From positions 27,285,073 through 27,349,072 of the forward strand of contig NC_089273.1 of assembly GCF_963678975.1 (NCBI RefSeq): a DNA stretch of 64,000 nt, in the 5' to 3' direction. The DNA is from Dysidea avara (Eukaryota; Porifera; Demospongiae; Dictyoceratida; Dysideidae). Both the position numbers and the translations under genes were made by a program. How positions within the stretch are numbered: position 1 is the stretch's first letter; the number at the start of each line of letters is the position of its first letter. Shown piece after piece: positions 29,202 through 41,843 of the stretch. The notes under the pieces are model-generated. The model worked only from the letters and a program-made list of their open reading frames with translations, did no database searches and was not told where the DNA came from.

Positions 29202-29832
29202 AGCTTGTGTGAAAATTTCATGTCTATTGGATTAAAAATGACGGAGTAGTTCTAATTCAAGTGAGAGGGTGTAGAATAGCAAGATGCGTGCACTGGTTGC
29301 TATGGGATACCTAATTTACCGGTACTAAAATGTGTAAACATGTCACAGACTAATTAAGTGACCATAATATTTCTTTTAGTGCAAAGCAAACTATTTCTTG
29401 GGAAGCCTTGTACGAACTGAACAGAGCACCCTTAAGTATTTTGTGTTGTATAGTTATAGTATATCCAAAGGATAATAAGCTACCAACCTCACCTTAAGTT
29501 GCTTCTATATTGTACTAGGTGTACAACTATGTTGTCCCAATTCTGCTATTTGATTCAATCATTAATTACTAAATGACTCACTGACTGTAGCTACGTTACC
29601 AAAAATAGTGCACGTAAGAGAACTTGCAGTGTAATTTGAAAAGGGATACAGCTACCACAGGAGATAGCTACTAGCACTGTATACGGAATAGACGCCGTGT
29701 CCGCGAATCAGTAATTTCACTTGGCGGACTGCATACGGATGTAAAACTATGCGGTGTCCGCCTAATGGCTTCCTCCACTACGCGGATATATGGCAAGCTA
29801 TCAGTAACAAAATTTATCCTGTTTTCAATCTA

Positions 29833-29950
29833 AATGTACATCTCAACACGTACATAGCTATGTACATCTCAACACGTACACTTTAAAATGTACATCTAAA
29901 TGCGTACGCTTTAATATGTAGCTACATCTCAACACGTAGCTACGTATTAA
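29833..29950. repeat. Short tandem repeat, ATGTACATCTCAACACGTAC units
   Basis: Four diverged, irregularly spaced copies of a unit of about 20 bp. Three of them contain AACACGTA, whose reverse is TACGTGTT, an ACGTG core; the other reads AATGCGTAC. Confidence 0.6.
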
Positions 29951-29984
29951 AGTACATACGTTACAGTACATTTAGTATCCGTAG

Positions 29985-30329
29985 CAGCGGCGGAGGAAGT
30001 AGTTGATATGAGGGGGGGGGGGGGGGGGGGACTCCGCTGAGCTGACCCAGACTTATTTCTATAGTTTGGTAAGGTGAGACCAAAAAAAAAAAAAAGGTCA
30101 CAACCAACTCACAAGAGCTTTCCACCTCACCAGCTACCATTTCTAGCTGATAAACTACATAAAAATCCTTACATAGCTCGCTACACACTGACTACTTTAT
30201 TAGAGTGACTGCTCTATATTAGAGTATCTCGATCTTTATCACGGTTTTCAGCCCCACTCCAAGAAAGATAATTTCGGTGTGATATCATTCTGAGGGGGGG
30301 CTAAGCCCCCCCCCTTTCCGCCGCCTATG
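29985..30329. mobile_element. hAT-like MITE, 8-bp target duplication ATCCGTAG
   Basis: 345 bp, left end CAGCGGCGGAGGAAG and right end CTTTCCGCCGCCTATG (inverted), with ATCCGTAG on both sides (29977-29984, 30330-30337). It contains a run of about 20 G (from 30012), a poly-A run and a G7/C9 hairpin at about 30294-30314. Confidence 0.85.
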
Positions 30330-30508
30330 ATCCGTAGTATGCATGCAGTACCGGAAATTCTGTGTACCTGCTCTAGTGCTAGGGACCCGCCGATTATGCT
30401 GGCATAAATATGAGCATAATAGGTACCTGAAAGCATTGAGCATAATGCTAGCATAATAGGTAGAATATTTTGTAACAGTATGAAGTCTTGCTTATAAAAA
30501 TAAGTTTC

Positions 30509-30611
30509 ACAGAAAGATCGATATACTCTAATAGAACAGTCAGTAACTCTAATAGAGCAATCACATAGCTGACTGTTCTATTAGAGTAGATATATCGATC
30601 TTTTCTGTGAT
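30509..30611. repeat. Inverted repeat built on the CTCTAATAGAACAGTCAG motif
   Basis: CACAGAAAGATCGATATACT and its inverse AG-A-TATATCGATCTTTTCTGTG flank two opposed copies of a motif found dispersed in the window. The spacer contains a third, diverged copy. Confidence 0.75.
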
Positions 30612-30989
30612 ATGCATTTTGACAAGTAAGTTTGAGCTTCAGGCACTTATTATTTACCCATAAACTGGAAATTATTAGCAGAGCATGAGAACTGAGGCAT
30701 AAATAATTGGGCATAATTTGAGCATAATAGGTAAGTACTGAGCATAAATTTAAGCATAATAGGTAAATTTTTGAGCAGTGTAGCATAGCATAATAGGTAA
30801 AATTATGAGCACACTGTTAAAAAGCCTGAGTGCATTTCATACCAAAATTGTATGCATTGCATACTGAGTTGCTACACTAGAAGGTATGAAACAGATCTGC
30901 ATGCATTACATACTAAAAACGTTAGCATATCACACTAACATATTGGTATGAAATAACATACCCTGTGAGCATACCATGACGCCATAGCT

Positions 30990-31270
30990 CAGAGATATGC
31001 GCCTCTTATATGGGAAGATAAGCGCCTCTTATATGGAGCGTTTATGAATAGGCGCATACAAAAGCACTGGATGCGAGATGGGTTTGGGAGCTTGTTAGAA
31101 ACTCTCGAGGGAAAGAGGTTGAAGGAGCATGACGAGTCGAGTAAACTGAAGCACAGAGTGAGTTCTTAGTATTTGATAAGCAACGGTTTCAGGAAACCAT
31201 AGATTACAATTATAACTCCCGTGACAAGTGTGGAAACTCTGGTTCGGTTCTAAGCCTTGTTCCAAGCTCC
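30990..31270. repeat. Dispersed repeat (GCGCCTCTTAT family), copy A
   Basis: It starts with duplicated GCGCCTCTTATATGG and runs to TTCTAAGCCTTGT. Copy B at 33505-33790 has the same order of blocks (GCGCCTCTTATCTGG, GAAGGA-CATGA-GA, GAGTTGACTAAA-TG in diverged form, CAGRGTGAGTTTTTAGTATT, TTCTAAGCCTTGT). Confidence 0.6.
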
Positions 31271-31799
31271 TTTATATGTTGTGTAACTGTTAGAGTTGAT
31301 AATGAATACCATCTGTCTCATACCCAGACCCAGCTGGGCCATTTTCAGTCAACCAGCTTTGGCATCCAATGAAATTAAGTTTGGCTGAATCTTAGTCAAT
31401 CGAATTTAAATTTGATCCGTGTTGACTAACTTCATGCATGCATCTACAATGAAACTGCATTGCTTTGGTCACTCCAAATAAATTCTCTGTTCCAGTCCAC
31501 TGCCTGCATCCGTGTCACTAATAATATTATAATTCTTCCGTTTTTTCTTGCATACTGAACAGTTTCAATTTTATAATGTGTCAGTGTGCATTGAGTCTCT
31601 ACAAATTTACATATTGTTCTACCTGCAATTTAATTTTATGCTGGCTATGCTCAGGAAAAGCTACCAATTTTATAATGGAAATGGACTGCTTGCTTGCATA
31701 AATGTATGCCCAGTGGAGGATGGGAAACAGAGTCTTTATTTAGAGTGGCCTTGTGTTTGGAGCAGTCATGCACTTTTGTAATATAATTACATATTAGCA

Positions 31800-33068
31800 A
31801 TGGTGCAACTAGCCATTCAGCCCTTGGTAGCCACTGAAGTACTGCAGGTGAGTGTTAATGATACACCGGTTTCTGTCTAGTTACAGTATTGGGTAACAGT
31901 ATGTAATCTTTTAAAACTGCATGTTGGCTATTTGCTACATTAATATAACTTGCTATTCTGCTCTACGGCTTTTATTATACAAACAGGAGCTAGCTGGAGT
32001 TGGCTATAATAGTTATTTACATATGCCTATAGGTAGACCCATTTAGATGCTAATAATGGTAAGGGTATCACCTTGTACAGGCACATGCCTTTTGTGTATC
32101 CCTTTAAACAATTTGATAATAATAATATAGCCATTTAGTCAAACAAAATCAGTCCGGCTAGACCAGTTTGATATCCAAATTTAGTCTGGCTAATTACCTA
32201 TATTCAAAACGCTTGATTAACCAGATTGTTTTTCATGTAATAGAACTATGGACCAGTAACCTCATAAGCAAGTCATGCAAATCAGCAGATGTATACAGAT
32301 ATAGTTATTGTTTATGGGTTCATATATAGTGGTATTGAAATTTTAGATTAATCCTAAGATACACTATCCATGCTCAATTAACGTTCTCACAACTAAGCAA
32401 GTGCATGGTTGTACTGTCACCTAATGATATAACTCACTGATAAACTTTGTCAATGGCCTACCTTAACTACATTAATATAAATTTCAACGATAGCTGTGAC
32501 TAGGGTATGTGTGCACGGTAGTATCAGGTGGAGGAGACTGTTCACACAGTGATATGGGTAACCATTTTAAATGATATTAAATCGGAATATGCTAGATAAT
32601 ATTGTACAGTGTGTATGTGTGTGTGTAGGTGAGACTTCGGGTGCCTACACCTTTACTTGTGGGATATGGTACAGCCTCCTGCGGGGTTACTAGTCCTAGG
32701 ATTTGCCTGCACTGACTCCTGTGCTTGTTCACTGGGTAGGCATGACCATACTAGCATGACAGCTGAAGGCTTTGCTTTTTGTTTGCTTTTGTGTGTGTCC
32801 AGGGTTAGTTCTAGAAATGTTGCTCACCTGGTTTCAAGTTCTGCTTATTTAGGTGTATATTTTCATGTATGGTTAGCTACTGTTTGACACACGTATGCAT
32901 GACGACTGCTCTGTTGAAATGTATGATTGTTATTTTAGAGTAGCTATGCATATGTTGATTTTATCTGAATAATATGGTTCAGCGGTATTGACTCTACCTG
33001 ATTAAATGGTTACAGACCCAAGGTATATTCAGTATCCTTGGAGAATGACTGTCGAGATTTCAGTTTAG
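31800..33068 (+). CDS. Possible small four-exon gene (58 residues), unrecognised
   Basis: Four short exons with GT-AG borders join in phase: 31800-31847, 31987-32032, 32528-32557 and 33016-33068. The predicted peptide starts MVQLAIQPLVATEVLQ and ends YPWRMTVEISV. An AATAAA lies about 80 bp downstream (about 33152). The final exon is also open in another frame for 38 codons to a stop at 33133, so the last junction is ambiguous. No domain is recognised. Exons this short can arise by chance in AT-rich DNA, and a dispersed repeat (32620-32830) sits in the third intron. Confidence 0.2.
32620..32830. repeat. Dispersed repeat, inverted relative to 39.5 kb copy
   Basis: GGTACAGCCTCCTGC-GGGTTACTAGTCCT and GCACTGACTCCT are the reverse of blocks in the SINE-like repeats at 2690-3063 and 39540-39840. 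Confidence 0.55.
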
Positions 33069-33504
33069 ATGGTGTCTCTGTGATCACATCGGTGAACTCA
33101 TCCAGGAGACTGGAGGCATACAAGTCCTCATAGTTTCTACTTATGGAAATAAACTATCAAAAGTTAGTTTATATGCAAATAAACTTGTTTATATTATATT
33201 ATATTGGTACAGAGAGTAAATTGAAGACAAAAGAGGAACTCTAGATCTGTAAAGACAGTTAGAATGCCTGTAGACTCTGACAATGGTATTGTCAATAGTC
33301 AGGTAACTAAGAACTTTATAGCAGTCACAATGCATTTCTACTTCTATTGCTTCATCAGGTGACAACGTTCTTAGGGTGGAAAATAAGAACAGATTGCATG
33401 GAGCTGTATGCAAATGTTGGAGTGAGTACAAATAAAGTTTTTTCTTACCTCATGACATGTTATACTTTTCCTTTAGTAATATAACTGCTGTGCTGACGTC
33501 ATAC

Positions 33505-33790
33505 CCACAGGAATAAGCGCCTCTTATCTGGAACATTTATGCCGGAATAGACACTTGCAAGAGCGTCAGCATCAGGGTCTGGGGGAGAAATACTCGAAGG
33601 AGTAAGGCTTAGAGACTGAAGGATCATGAAGAAACGAGTTGACTAAATTGCACGCGGACTGGTATAGTAACAGGGTGAGTTTTTAGTATTCGATATCCGC
33701 GTAGAGAAAGTCTATGGTAAAACCGAGGGTCACAAGTGGGATTAATAACCTATACATAAACAAAGATTCTAAGCCTTGTCTTTAATACAG
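33505..33790. repeat. Dispersed repeat (GCGCCTCTTAT family), copy B
   Basis: Same orientation as 30990-31270. It is followed directly by a run of about 17 G (about 33817-33833). Confidence 0.6.
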
Positions 33791-33889
33791 GCCTTCATCT
33801 AGGAAATGACTCAAGGTGGGGGGGGGGGGGGGGATAACCATGAGTGGGCAATAATTAAAGATCCACGTGTTCATCCCTATGCACACTTC

Positions 33890-34260
33890 ACCTAGGATGT
33901 ATCTTACACTCTCAGGTGCATTGTCGTGTGCCTGAGGATGACCATGCCACTCCAGAAATTTAGGCTTTCTTAAATTGCCTCTGGTGCATTCTTGAGTATC
34001 TCAGAGTGAAGAAAATTTAGTATTTTTGTTTCAAATTGCTTATGGTGCATTTTCAATTACCTGAGAATAACATGCCATTTTTAGACTCAATTTACTTGTG
34101 GTTCATTCTCAGGTACATGAGAATGCAAAGCCACTCCAGGACATTTTTGCATTTTAAACTCTCATAGGTGGCTTCTTGTGCATTCTCGTACCACATGTCC
34201 GCCATGAAATGTTTGTATTTTAGACTCTCGGATTGCTTCTGATGCATTGTTAACAATTTA
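33890..34260. repeat. Degenerate tandem repeat, about 70-bp units
   Basis: Five to six diverged units, each centred on TTGC-TCTGGTGCATTCT-A-GTA-CT-AGA-TG and followed by a TTTT/AAA-rich segment. Units differ in length, so this is an old array. Confidence 0.55.
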
Positions 34261-35294
34261 ATGGGGTGAGACTTTGTCAAGGGATGGCGGCAATGAAGTC
34301 CTGGTTTATATGTTGTGTGTTAAACTGTTTAGGGTGGTTATAAAGATTTTTTAAAAATAGGTGTTTGCTAACATTGGTTCCTAGAAGGCGAAGTCTGCAA
34401 ATATACATGGAAACAGTAGAGACAGTTAGAAGGAAGAGACTGGTAAGTTGTTTGAATTTGAATTGATTGCTGCAATAAAAATTTAAATCTGGGACAAAAA
34501 TTGTTCCAGCTGGGTCATTTTCAGTCAAACCAAATTTGATACTACTTGATTGTTAAGGGAGGGCTGTGATGTGTTGCGTAGATGGCTGTTTTTAAGCAGA
34601 GAAGCAGGTAACATTCGCAATATAAATGGGAAATCAGCCTGGGGGCACATCACAGTGAAATATCCCATTTCTCTTGCATGATTATATAGCACTGGTTTCT
34701 TTCTTGCACTGTCACCTTACGTAACTACTGTCACTGAAGTTTATATCTCTGTTCAAATTGTGTCATGTTGTGCCTGACTGTAGTGTCACGCATACATAGC
34801 AGTTTAGCAAGTAGCTACAACAAATCTTTAATAGTATCATCCACTCATGCATTCACTATGCTTGTCACTATGTCAGTACTGCATGAACTAAGGTGTGAAT
34901 CATATGGGGAAGGTTGGAGATTAGTACAAAGGCTTTTTTGGGAAAGAGGGGGGAATTTTTGTCAATTTAAAAACCTTTCATGAATGCATCTAAAATCGCA
35001 AATTCACAAAAGTTATCTTCCGCGAATGATTCCCATTATACAGTATTATTTCCATGCATGGTTAACCGCTATTTAACACTCATACTAGCACTTAGCATGA
35101 CAAATGTTTTGTTGAAAAGTATGACTGCTCTATTAGAGTAGCTATTTGAATATTTTGATGGTAAAATTATTTTTAGAAACTGTGGAAACACTCATTAAAC
35201 ATTTTTTGTGTGTATTATGTGGTGTTGTACATGCAGAGTGAAAGCTATCTCATTTGATAGGAGCTGACACTGGATCATCGTCAACCAGTTGAAA
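34261..35294. other. Spacer without recognised features
   Basis: Only short open frames. A TGACTGCTCTATTAGAGTAGC motif copy is at about 35124. Confidence 0.4.
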
Positions 35295-35302
35295 CAGTGA
35301 TA

Positions 35303-35591
35303 TAGGGCTCAAACGAATATTCTATTATTCAAATATTCGGAGAATATTCGTTTCAAAGGAAATACGTAACATCAGTGTGTAAATACTTGGAATTCTTGAT
35401 CCTACATAAGCATATCTATGACATAAATGATCAAATTGTGTTGATTCTGAATTGTATTAAAGAGACATCTTGTACAACAGGATTATTGATACCTCGTCCA
35501 TATACCAATGCTGAAAAAGGATATTCGAATATTCGGTAGTTGTGAATAAAGAATATTCGAATAGTAAAAACCACTATTTGTTTGAGCCCTA
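35303..35591. mobile_element. hAT-like MITE, 8-bp target duplication CAGTGATA
   Basis: 289 bp starting TAGGGCTCAAACGAATA and ending TTGTTTGAGCCCTA, flanked by CAGTGATA (35295-35302, 35592-35599). Subterminal GAATATTCG motifs recur on both sides. The open frames across it are not coding. Confidence 0.9.
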
Positions 35592-35599
35592 CAGTGATA

Positions 35600-37710
35600 C
35601 AAAAGATGTATCTTGTTCTTGTATAACTTTGTATGAACTGTACTGTTTGCAATATTATTTCAGTATGGAGATAGTTTCCCCGACCTGTGGTCAGTGTTTT
35701 TATGGATGTACCTTGGACCATACGGGCTTTATGTATGATGCTGGCAACTGGCCCAACTAATGTGTACTCAACATACAGCAACTCTGTACACAGGTCTAAG
35801 TGAGGGATATTCTCTGAATCCTTTTCATCAACCATACGAAACTAAAAACTGTTTTCTCAAGGTGTTCAGTCATATTATCAATGTGCTGTGTTGTGTGTAG
35901 CACTCATGAACTTTTTGGTTGTGTACACATACTGTGCAGATAACCACACAAACACAAATACATTGTCCACGAAAGTTAACTATATATGTTAAAATTGTGA
36001 AAATGAAATAAATGTATTGCAGTGTATATACATAGAGGTTTTGCAGTACACATTCCTTAGCCATGTATGCACTGACTAGTGGATTGAGGATTCTACATTG
36101 ATTTTTAAAAGTACAAAGCAAGAAGTTTTACTGGGATATGCTAAAAAGCCATTGTAACAAGTGGCTATCTCTAGCAAATATGTATAATATTGAGGGTTGA
36201 CGTGTAGCTATGAATTTTGTAATGTATTGTGGGTTTTGGTATATACATTCACCCACAATGTCTGCGCACATATTATGTGAACATTCCCTGCAAAACCTCT
36301 AACGTGCATGTTATTTCCTACCAATACAACTGGAAGATGAAACACAAATAAAATCTGCACTATACATAATTCCTCCCATGTTTGGTAATAAGCTGATCGT
36401 TCACCAGAGTAGTATATATTCATTGCTGCGAATTTGCTGGATATGCACAAGCAAGTGCATCAGTAGCACTAGAAGTGCTACTGATGGATGTAGTGCCACC
36501 AAAACGTACTAGGTTGATGTCATTTATAAATGCCTTTGAGCATGTTCAGTAGACAGACACTATACAGTATCTAATCAATGTAATATGGGTCCAGCAGGTC
36601 TGGATTGTTTATGATGTACAGTAGCTATGATAGGTGAAATTTGTATGTGAAGTAACATTGTTGGTTATGATAAAAGTGCATCCTAATAATTTGTGTCATA
36701 ATTACTTTGTAGTGTTACTTGTTCTCAGCAGTGTTACAGTGGATGGAGTCCCTCAAAATGACATTAAAATAATTGTGGTCACTTAGGAATTCTTAACTAG
36801 CTGAACGAATGCCTTTCTTTGGTACCTAGCATGTATTCATGCATGGAGAGTGAGAAAACTTATAGCAAAACGCATGCGAGTTAGTTGCAATGCAATAGAC
36901 ATGAAGTTTACTTTTGTCATTGCTTTCTGGGAATGGTTTTCTTTGTACACATGAAGAATAGAGGGAAAACACTATATTTTGACAGATTTGCTGGTAAATA
37001 GATTGAAATTAAATTTCTTGCTGTTACATTCCAACTCCAACACTACTCATCATAAAAGGCTGAAGCTTTGGTTGTCCACTGTTTACCATGGATACTGAAT
37101 TGTACTGGGCGTATTATTCGTGGACTTTGGCTATCCACAAAATTTTCATCCTTTAAATTAACAATTATACCCTTATATCATTTAAGGTTTAAACCTGCGT
37201 ACTGTGATGCACATGGGATCAACTGAGCAAATCATCATTTGTGTACATTTCTTGAACTACATTTTACTGACCATATACCTACAAATTTTCAATGCGGATT
37301 AAGAAATGTCAGAATTTTGGTGGTTATATTTTTGAAGATCACTCCTTCACTCAGGTTACCTATTGTATTTTACCAGCCCTGATACTTCAATTAAAAACAT
37401 GCATGCCATGTGTTCACAAATTGCCCAAATTGGAATAGAATGTTCACAAAATACAATTAGAATTTCTTAGCATAGATTAGACTAAATGTAAACTCACACA
37501 GTCTATTCATTAATGTAAGAGTTATGAACTGTTTTATTTCTGTTTAGGATAATTCTTTGAGTATCAGTTTAATGGAGTATCAGTTTAACATCTTGATTTC
37601 TACAAAAAAGACAAACAAAGATAAATACATTTATCCAGCCCTATCCTTATGTGGGATGATCAATAACATTCATGTTATTGATAATACTGTAATTTGCTTT
37701 TTTATTATTT
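35600..37710. other. Spacer without recognised features
   Basis: About 2.1 kb of AT-rich sequence. No exon with matched splice sites and no clear inverted or tandem repeat was seen. Confidence 0.4.
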
Positions 37711-38509
37711 TATATACCACTTTAACGTGGGTGTTCAAAGGCACCGCTCAGTGTTTAACTCGCATATTGCCCAGGAAATATCAAGATATCGCCTGGGCAA
37801 TATCATGGGAAAGCGGTTTGCCAATGACTTTGATACCAAAGAACCAATGCGCTTTGACTTGTTATATTGAGCAACATAGAGCTTTGTATTGTGGAACTCA
37901 TTTTTGTATTGGTTACTAAGCTTAGTATATTTGCTAAGATAGACTAGTTTGTTGTTATTAAAGGATAATGAAGGCACAAAATAATTGTTTGGGCGATCGA
38001 GGATGTGTATTTCTACCCACCACATATCAGCCTTTGAACAAACCACGGAAAAGCAAAGCTACTACTACTGCTTTGAAATAGGTAAGTAACTTACAGTCCT
38101 AAGTACTTAACTTAATATAATAACTTACTTACTGTCCCAATATCAAAGTTAGTTGGCTAAACTTAGTACAAAAATGATAACAATATAAACTCCATCCCAC
38201 AATCACAAGTTTTCTAACATTGCATGTTAAAGCATAGTAATGTATTAATGATGTTTTAACATATGGATAACGTTCTGATGGCTATTAGCCCACACTATTA
38301 AAACCATAATTGATCTTCAGATGCTACTGTATAAAATAAAAGGGATGAGTTCTCAGTAGTTCTTTCACCTACGTATTAGGTGAGTGCGGCCCAAGTAATA
38401 TATATCATTTATACCACTGCTGCTTGGAATTTGCTGATATTATACACCCACAGCCCTCGGGCTTTGGGTGTATATATTAGCAAATCCCTCCCAGCCATGG
38501 TATAACTGT
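37711..38509. mobile_element. Hairpin-headed element, inverted copy
   Basis: Inverted relative to 23880-24664 and similar along its whole length, from TATACCACTTTAACGTGGGT to the hairpin head ending CCATGGTATAACTGTTAT. It has an extra AGGAAATATCAAGATATCGC block inside the CATATTGCCC/GGGCAATATC palindrome. It is non-coding. Confidence 0.75.
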
Positions 38510-38524
38510 TATATAATAAAATTA

Positions 38525-39177
38525 TGTGAACAGATCTGCAAAAACCCAACATAACGGCACATTTTTTCAAATTCTTTATTATGGAATATTATAATCTACT
38601 AAATCAAGTATTTGCTCTGACCAAGTTTTAGCCTTCTATGCCAACAACTTTCGGAGTTATATCCCTACAAAGTAGCAACAACAGAAAGATTGATTTTCCC
38701 AATACAGCAAGTATTGGGAAAATAAATTACAGATGCTTACAAAAACTGCTGTAACTTACAAACACAATGCAGTACAGAGTTTCAACTTGCACTATTGTGT
38801 TCACCATGAATAGGGGAGTCTACTACTGGGTAAGTTTTTCCTTCTATCACTTTTCTTCACTATGTACAGGTCAAAATCAGTGAAGAAAAATCAATCACGT
38901 ATGACTGCTTCGACGTGACATAAACAAATACTCATAACTCACACATCCTTTAGTCTACTGCAACGACACAAAGACTTTCGAACTCCTCTTGAGTAGGTGA
39001 ATAAGATGATATCCAGGCTTTTATCATTGGACCCTCTCTTCACAAAAAACAAAGTATTTAAAATTTTTACAAAAATAATTTTCAAATTACACTATTATTT
39101 TACCCATTGTAATCAATGGCTAATACTGAAAATTTAAGCTTGCGCCATTATGTCAGGTTTTTGCAGATCAGATCACA
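38525..39177. mobile_element. Tc1/mariner-like MITE, TGTGA..GATCTGCAAAAA ends
   Basis: Inverted ends TGTGAACAGATCTGCAAAAA and the reverse of TTTTTGCAGATCAGATCACA, with TA on both sides (38523-38524, 39178-39179). The inside shares blocks with 40593-41224 in the opposite orientation. No transposase. Confidence 0.75.
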
Positions 39178-39480
39178 TATGAAAAATTGTATTACTACAA
39201 TATTTAATCTATATCTTTAAGAAAAATAGATCAAGCTAGACTCATAAACTAAGTCATGGACTTGGTCTGGCATAGCCTTGGCTTGAAACAGATTGTAAGC
39301 AATAAAATGAAACTTGTGCATTGGTATCAACTGGGCGTGATCAATGGCCCCAAAGTAGAAAATCAGAACAATAATATTATCTTGATAATGAAAATGTGTT
39401 TTTCCAAGACACCCATAACAGGTTCCCAATTAGTTTCTTGCTCAAGAAACAACAAAACTAAAATGGCATAACAAACTGGC

Positions 39481-39938
39481 CAGGCTGATGCTCTAGCCAT
39501 CTGGCTATGCCCACACACAAAGACACACAGACACAAAGCAAAGCAAAAACAAAGTCTTTGGGCATGATCGGCACTTGTGTGCTACTTAGGTGCTAGGAGT
39601 CAGCACAGACAAGGGCAGGACTAGTAACCTGCAGGAGGCTGTACCATATCTCACAGGTGAAGGTTTCAGCAACCAAAGTCCAAAGTGGACCTTTAACTGC
39701 TGTGTGAGGTATGGACAGTAGGAATTTTTCCCCAGTTAATACCATGCAGGTGTTATAACTGGGTGGGCTACTTCCCCAGTTGACACCGGGCCACCAAATT
39801 CCCATTTACACAACTGGATAGACTGGAGCAATGTAAGTAAACTTTCTTGAGACGACAAGAAGATGAATTTGGCTTAACCAAGAATCAAACTTGGAACCTT
39901 TTGATTACCAAGCCAATTCTTTAGCCACTTGGCTATGC
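39481..39938 (-). mobile_element. tRNA-derived SINE
   Basis: On the minus strand the element opens at 39938 with GCATAGCCAAGTGGCTAAAG, a tRNA-like start with a box A-like TGGCTAAAGAATTGG, then box B-like GGTTCCAAGTTTGATTC, followed by a body shared with 2690-3063. A second tRNA-like head, GGCATAGCCAGATGGCTAG, opens near 39511, so two units may be fused. The boxes are degenerate, so this copy is probably dead. Confidence 0.6.
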
Positions 39939-40592
39939 TACACACATGCCAACTAACAAAACAGTGTGAGACATTGACAGTAGGATGTACAATAGGACTG
40001 ACATGTAGTATATCAGGATTGCTACCGTGTCACTACTGTTGTCCCTGGACACACCCCGGTGACCTGTATTAATTAGAACTGAGACATATGCCAAAAGATG
40101 CATATTGAGTGATCCACTATTGTGTAAATGAGTTGAACACACTGTACTGATAGCACTGTGGCTTCACATATATGCCTTCTCACCCACTGGAATTACCTAT
40201 ACTCACCCATTGGTTTCTTAGATAATGTAGTAGAATTTAAAACCCTGACTGTAGTAGGATTTATATTTATATGATCTCTACTCAAATGTACATCCTTATA
40301 CTTGAATCATTTATACGTAGTTATCATAATTACTGCAGGGCCAGAGCTCACGGTCTGGCTGGTCTGGACCGCTTTTCAGCTACTTGACTTTTGGAAAAAA
40401 TCAAGATGCTACATCACAATGAACTCTAGTCATCGTGATACTCTAATAGAGGATTCAGTACAATATATCCACTGCGCTAATTACGCTGCTTGGCCTGAGC
40501 CATTATAGCTATGTTAGCTTTCTTGTGCTTTTCAAACTTTATTACTGTACTGGCATTGGGCTAATTGATCGTACATGTCTTGCATTATCATA

Positions 40593-41224
40593 TGTGACCG
40601 GATTTACAAAAATCCAAAACAATAGTGCAATTCTAATATTTACAGTATAAAGCATTGAAAAAATGGGTGAAATATTTGCATATTACCGAAAAAAAATCCA
40701 TAGTTTTTAATGCTTATTTCTTAGTGAAAGAAGGTACTAACAATAAAAAATTAGATATTGTATTATTTGCCTACTCAAGAGGAGTTGGAAATCTTTGTTT
40801 CGTAGCAGTAGATGCAAGTTATGAGAATTTATTTATGTCACGTCAAAGTGATCGTACACGATTGATTTTCTTCACAAAGTTCACCTTTGTATGCAGTGAA
40901 GAAAGGTGATAAAAGGACAAAATTACCCAGTAAATGATTCCCCTATCCATGGTGAACACGATGGTGAAAATGTCAGCCCAGTGCGTTAATTCGCTCATAA
41001 GTTACAACAGTTGTAATAAGTGCCTGTAATTTATTTTCCCTATAGTTGCTGTACAAATCAATTTTTCTGTTGTTGATATTTTGTAGAGCTGTAACTCCGA
41101 AAGTTATTGGCATGTGAGGCCGAAACTTTTTCAGAGGGTATGCTTGGCTAAGTAGATTATAAGAATTTAATAAACAGGAACTAGAAATGCACTATTGTGT
41201 CAGATTTTTGCAGATCCAGTCACA
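40593..41224. mobile_element. Tc1/mariner-like MITE, TGTGACCGGATTTRCAAAAA ends
   Basis: 632 bp with inverted ends TGTGACCGGATTTACAAAAA and the reverse of TTTTTGCAGATCCAGTCACA, and TA on each side (40591-40592, 41225-41226). A non-coding relative of the element at 38525-39177. The open frame that starts inside it and runs to 41485 has Ser/Pro-rich content but no partner exons. Confidence 0.8.
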
Positions 41225-41616
41225 TATACACAACAAGCACCAAGGCCTACAACCAATTTACTATCAAACCATTCTATTAGCAGTCCATCTCCTGGTAGTA
41301 GGTCACTTCTTGTCTACAACAGAGCACAATTGATTGAACTATCCATGGCACATGTACTCCAATATGTTGGTGCAATACATTGCGAATGGTACATACCCAG
41401 AGATCAAAGCCGTACTGTGCTATGGCCGCTCCAGATATGGAAGTATAAAAGTAATAGAACAGCGCACATATTATATGGTTATTAATATGTAAAAGGTTTC
41501 TTCTTAATTGAATTAAAAGTGTTTCTGTGAAAAAAGTAGGGCCATAGCTGTAGCCACTTATGATTATGAATACTGAAGAGTACAGTTATAACTGATATAT
41601 TCGGGGTGGTTACAAA

Positions 41617-41841
41617 TCACAAAATAAGAATTATATTATAGTTACCTAAAAATGTTTCTAGAGATTGAGATTCTATAGTATCAATGAGTAGGTTATTCCA
41701 ATCACAGGTAGATCTGGGGTAGTAGCTGAATTTATTAGTGATTTGTTCTAGTAAAAGGTATCTCAAAATGGAGAGAGTGGGTTTGGAACCACGCGTGGTA
41801 GGGAGTAAGCCAGGTTGGGATCCAGCTATAAGTAGTACCAT
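41617..41841 (-). pseudogene. LINE ORF2 C-terminal fragment
   Basis: The minus strand frame reads TTRGSKPTLS...RYLLLEQITNKFSYYPRSTCDWNNLL, with TRG, F-S-Y-Y-P-R and WN-L in the order seen at the C-terminal end of non-LTR retrotransposon ORF2. The reverse transcriptase core is absent. A Harbinger-like MITE abuts its 5' side at 41844. Confidence 0.7.
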
Positions 41842-41843
41842 TA

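Noticed and set aside
35431..35835. 134-codon minus-strand frame
   Set aside because: It runs across the hAT MITE at 35303-35591 and has no domain or splice context.
41195..41485. 96-codon Ser/Pro-containing frame (SSPSPGSRSLLVYNRAQLIEL), with an eIF4E-binding-like YxxxxL
   Set aside because: It starts inside a MITE terminus, has no partner exons, and a YxxxxL match is too short to carry a call.
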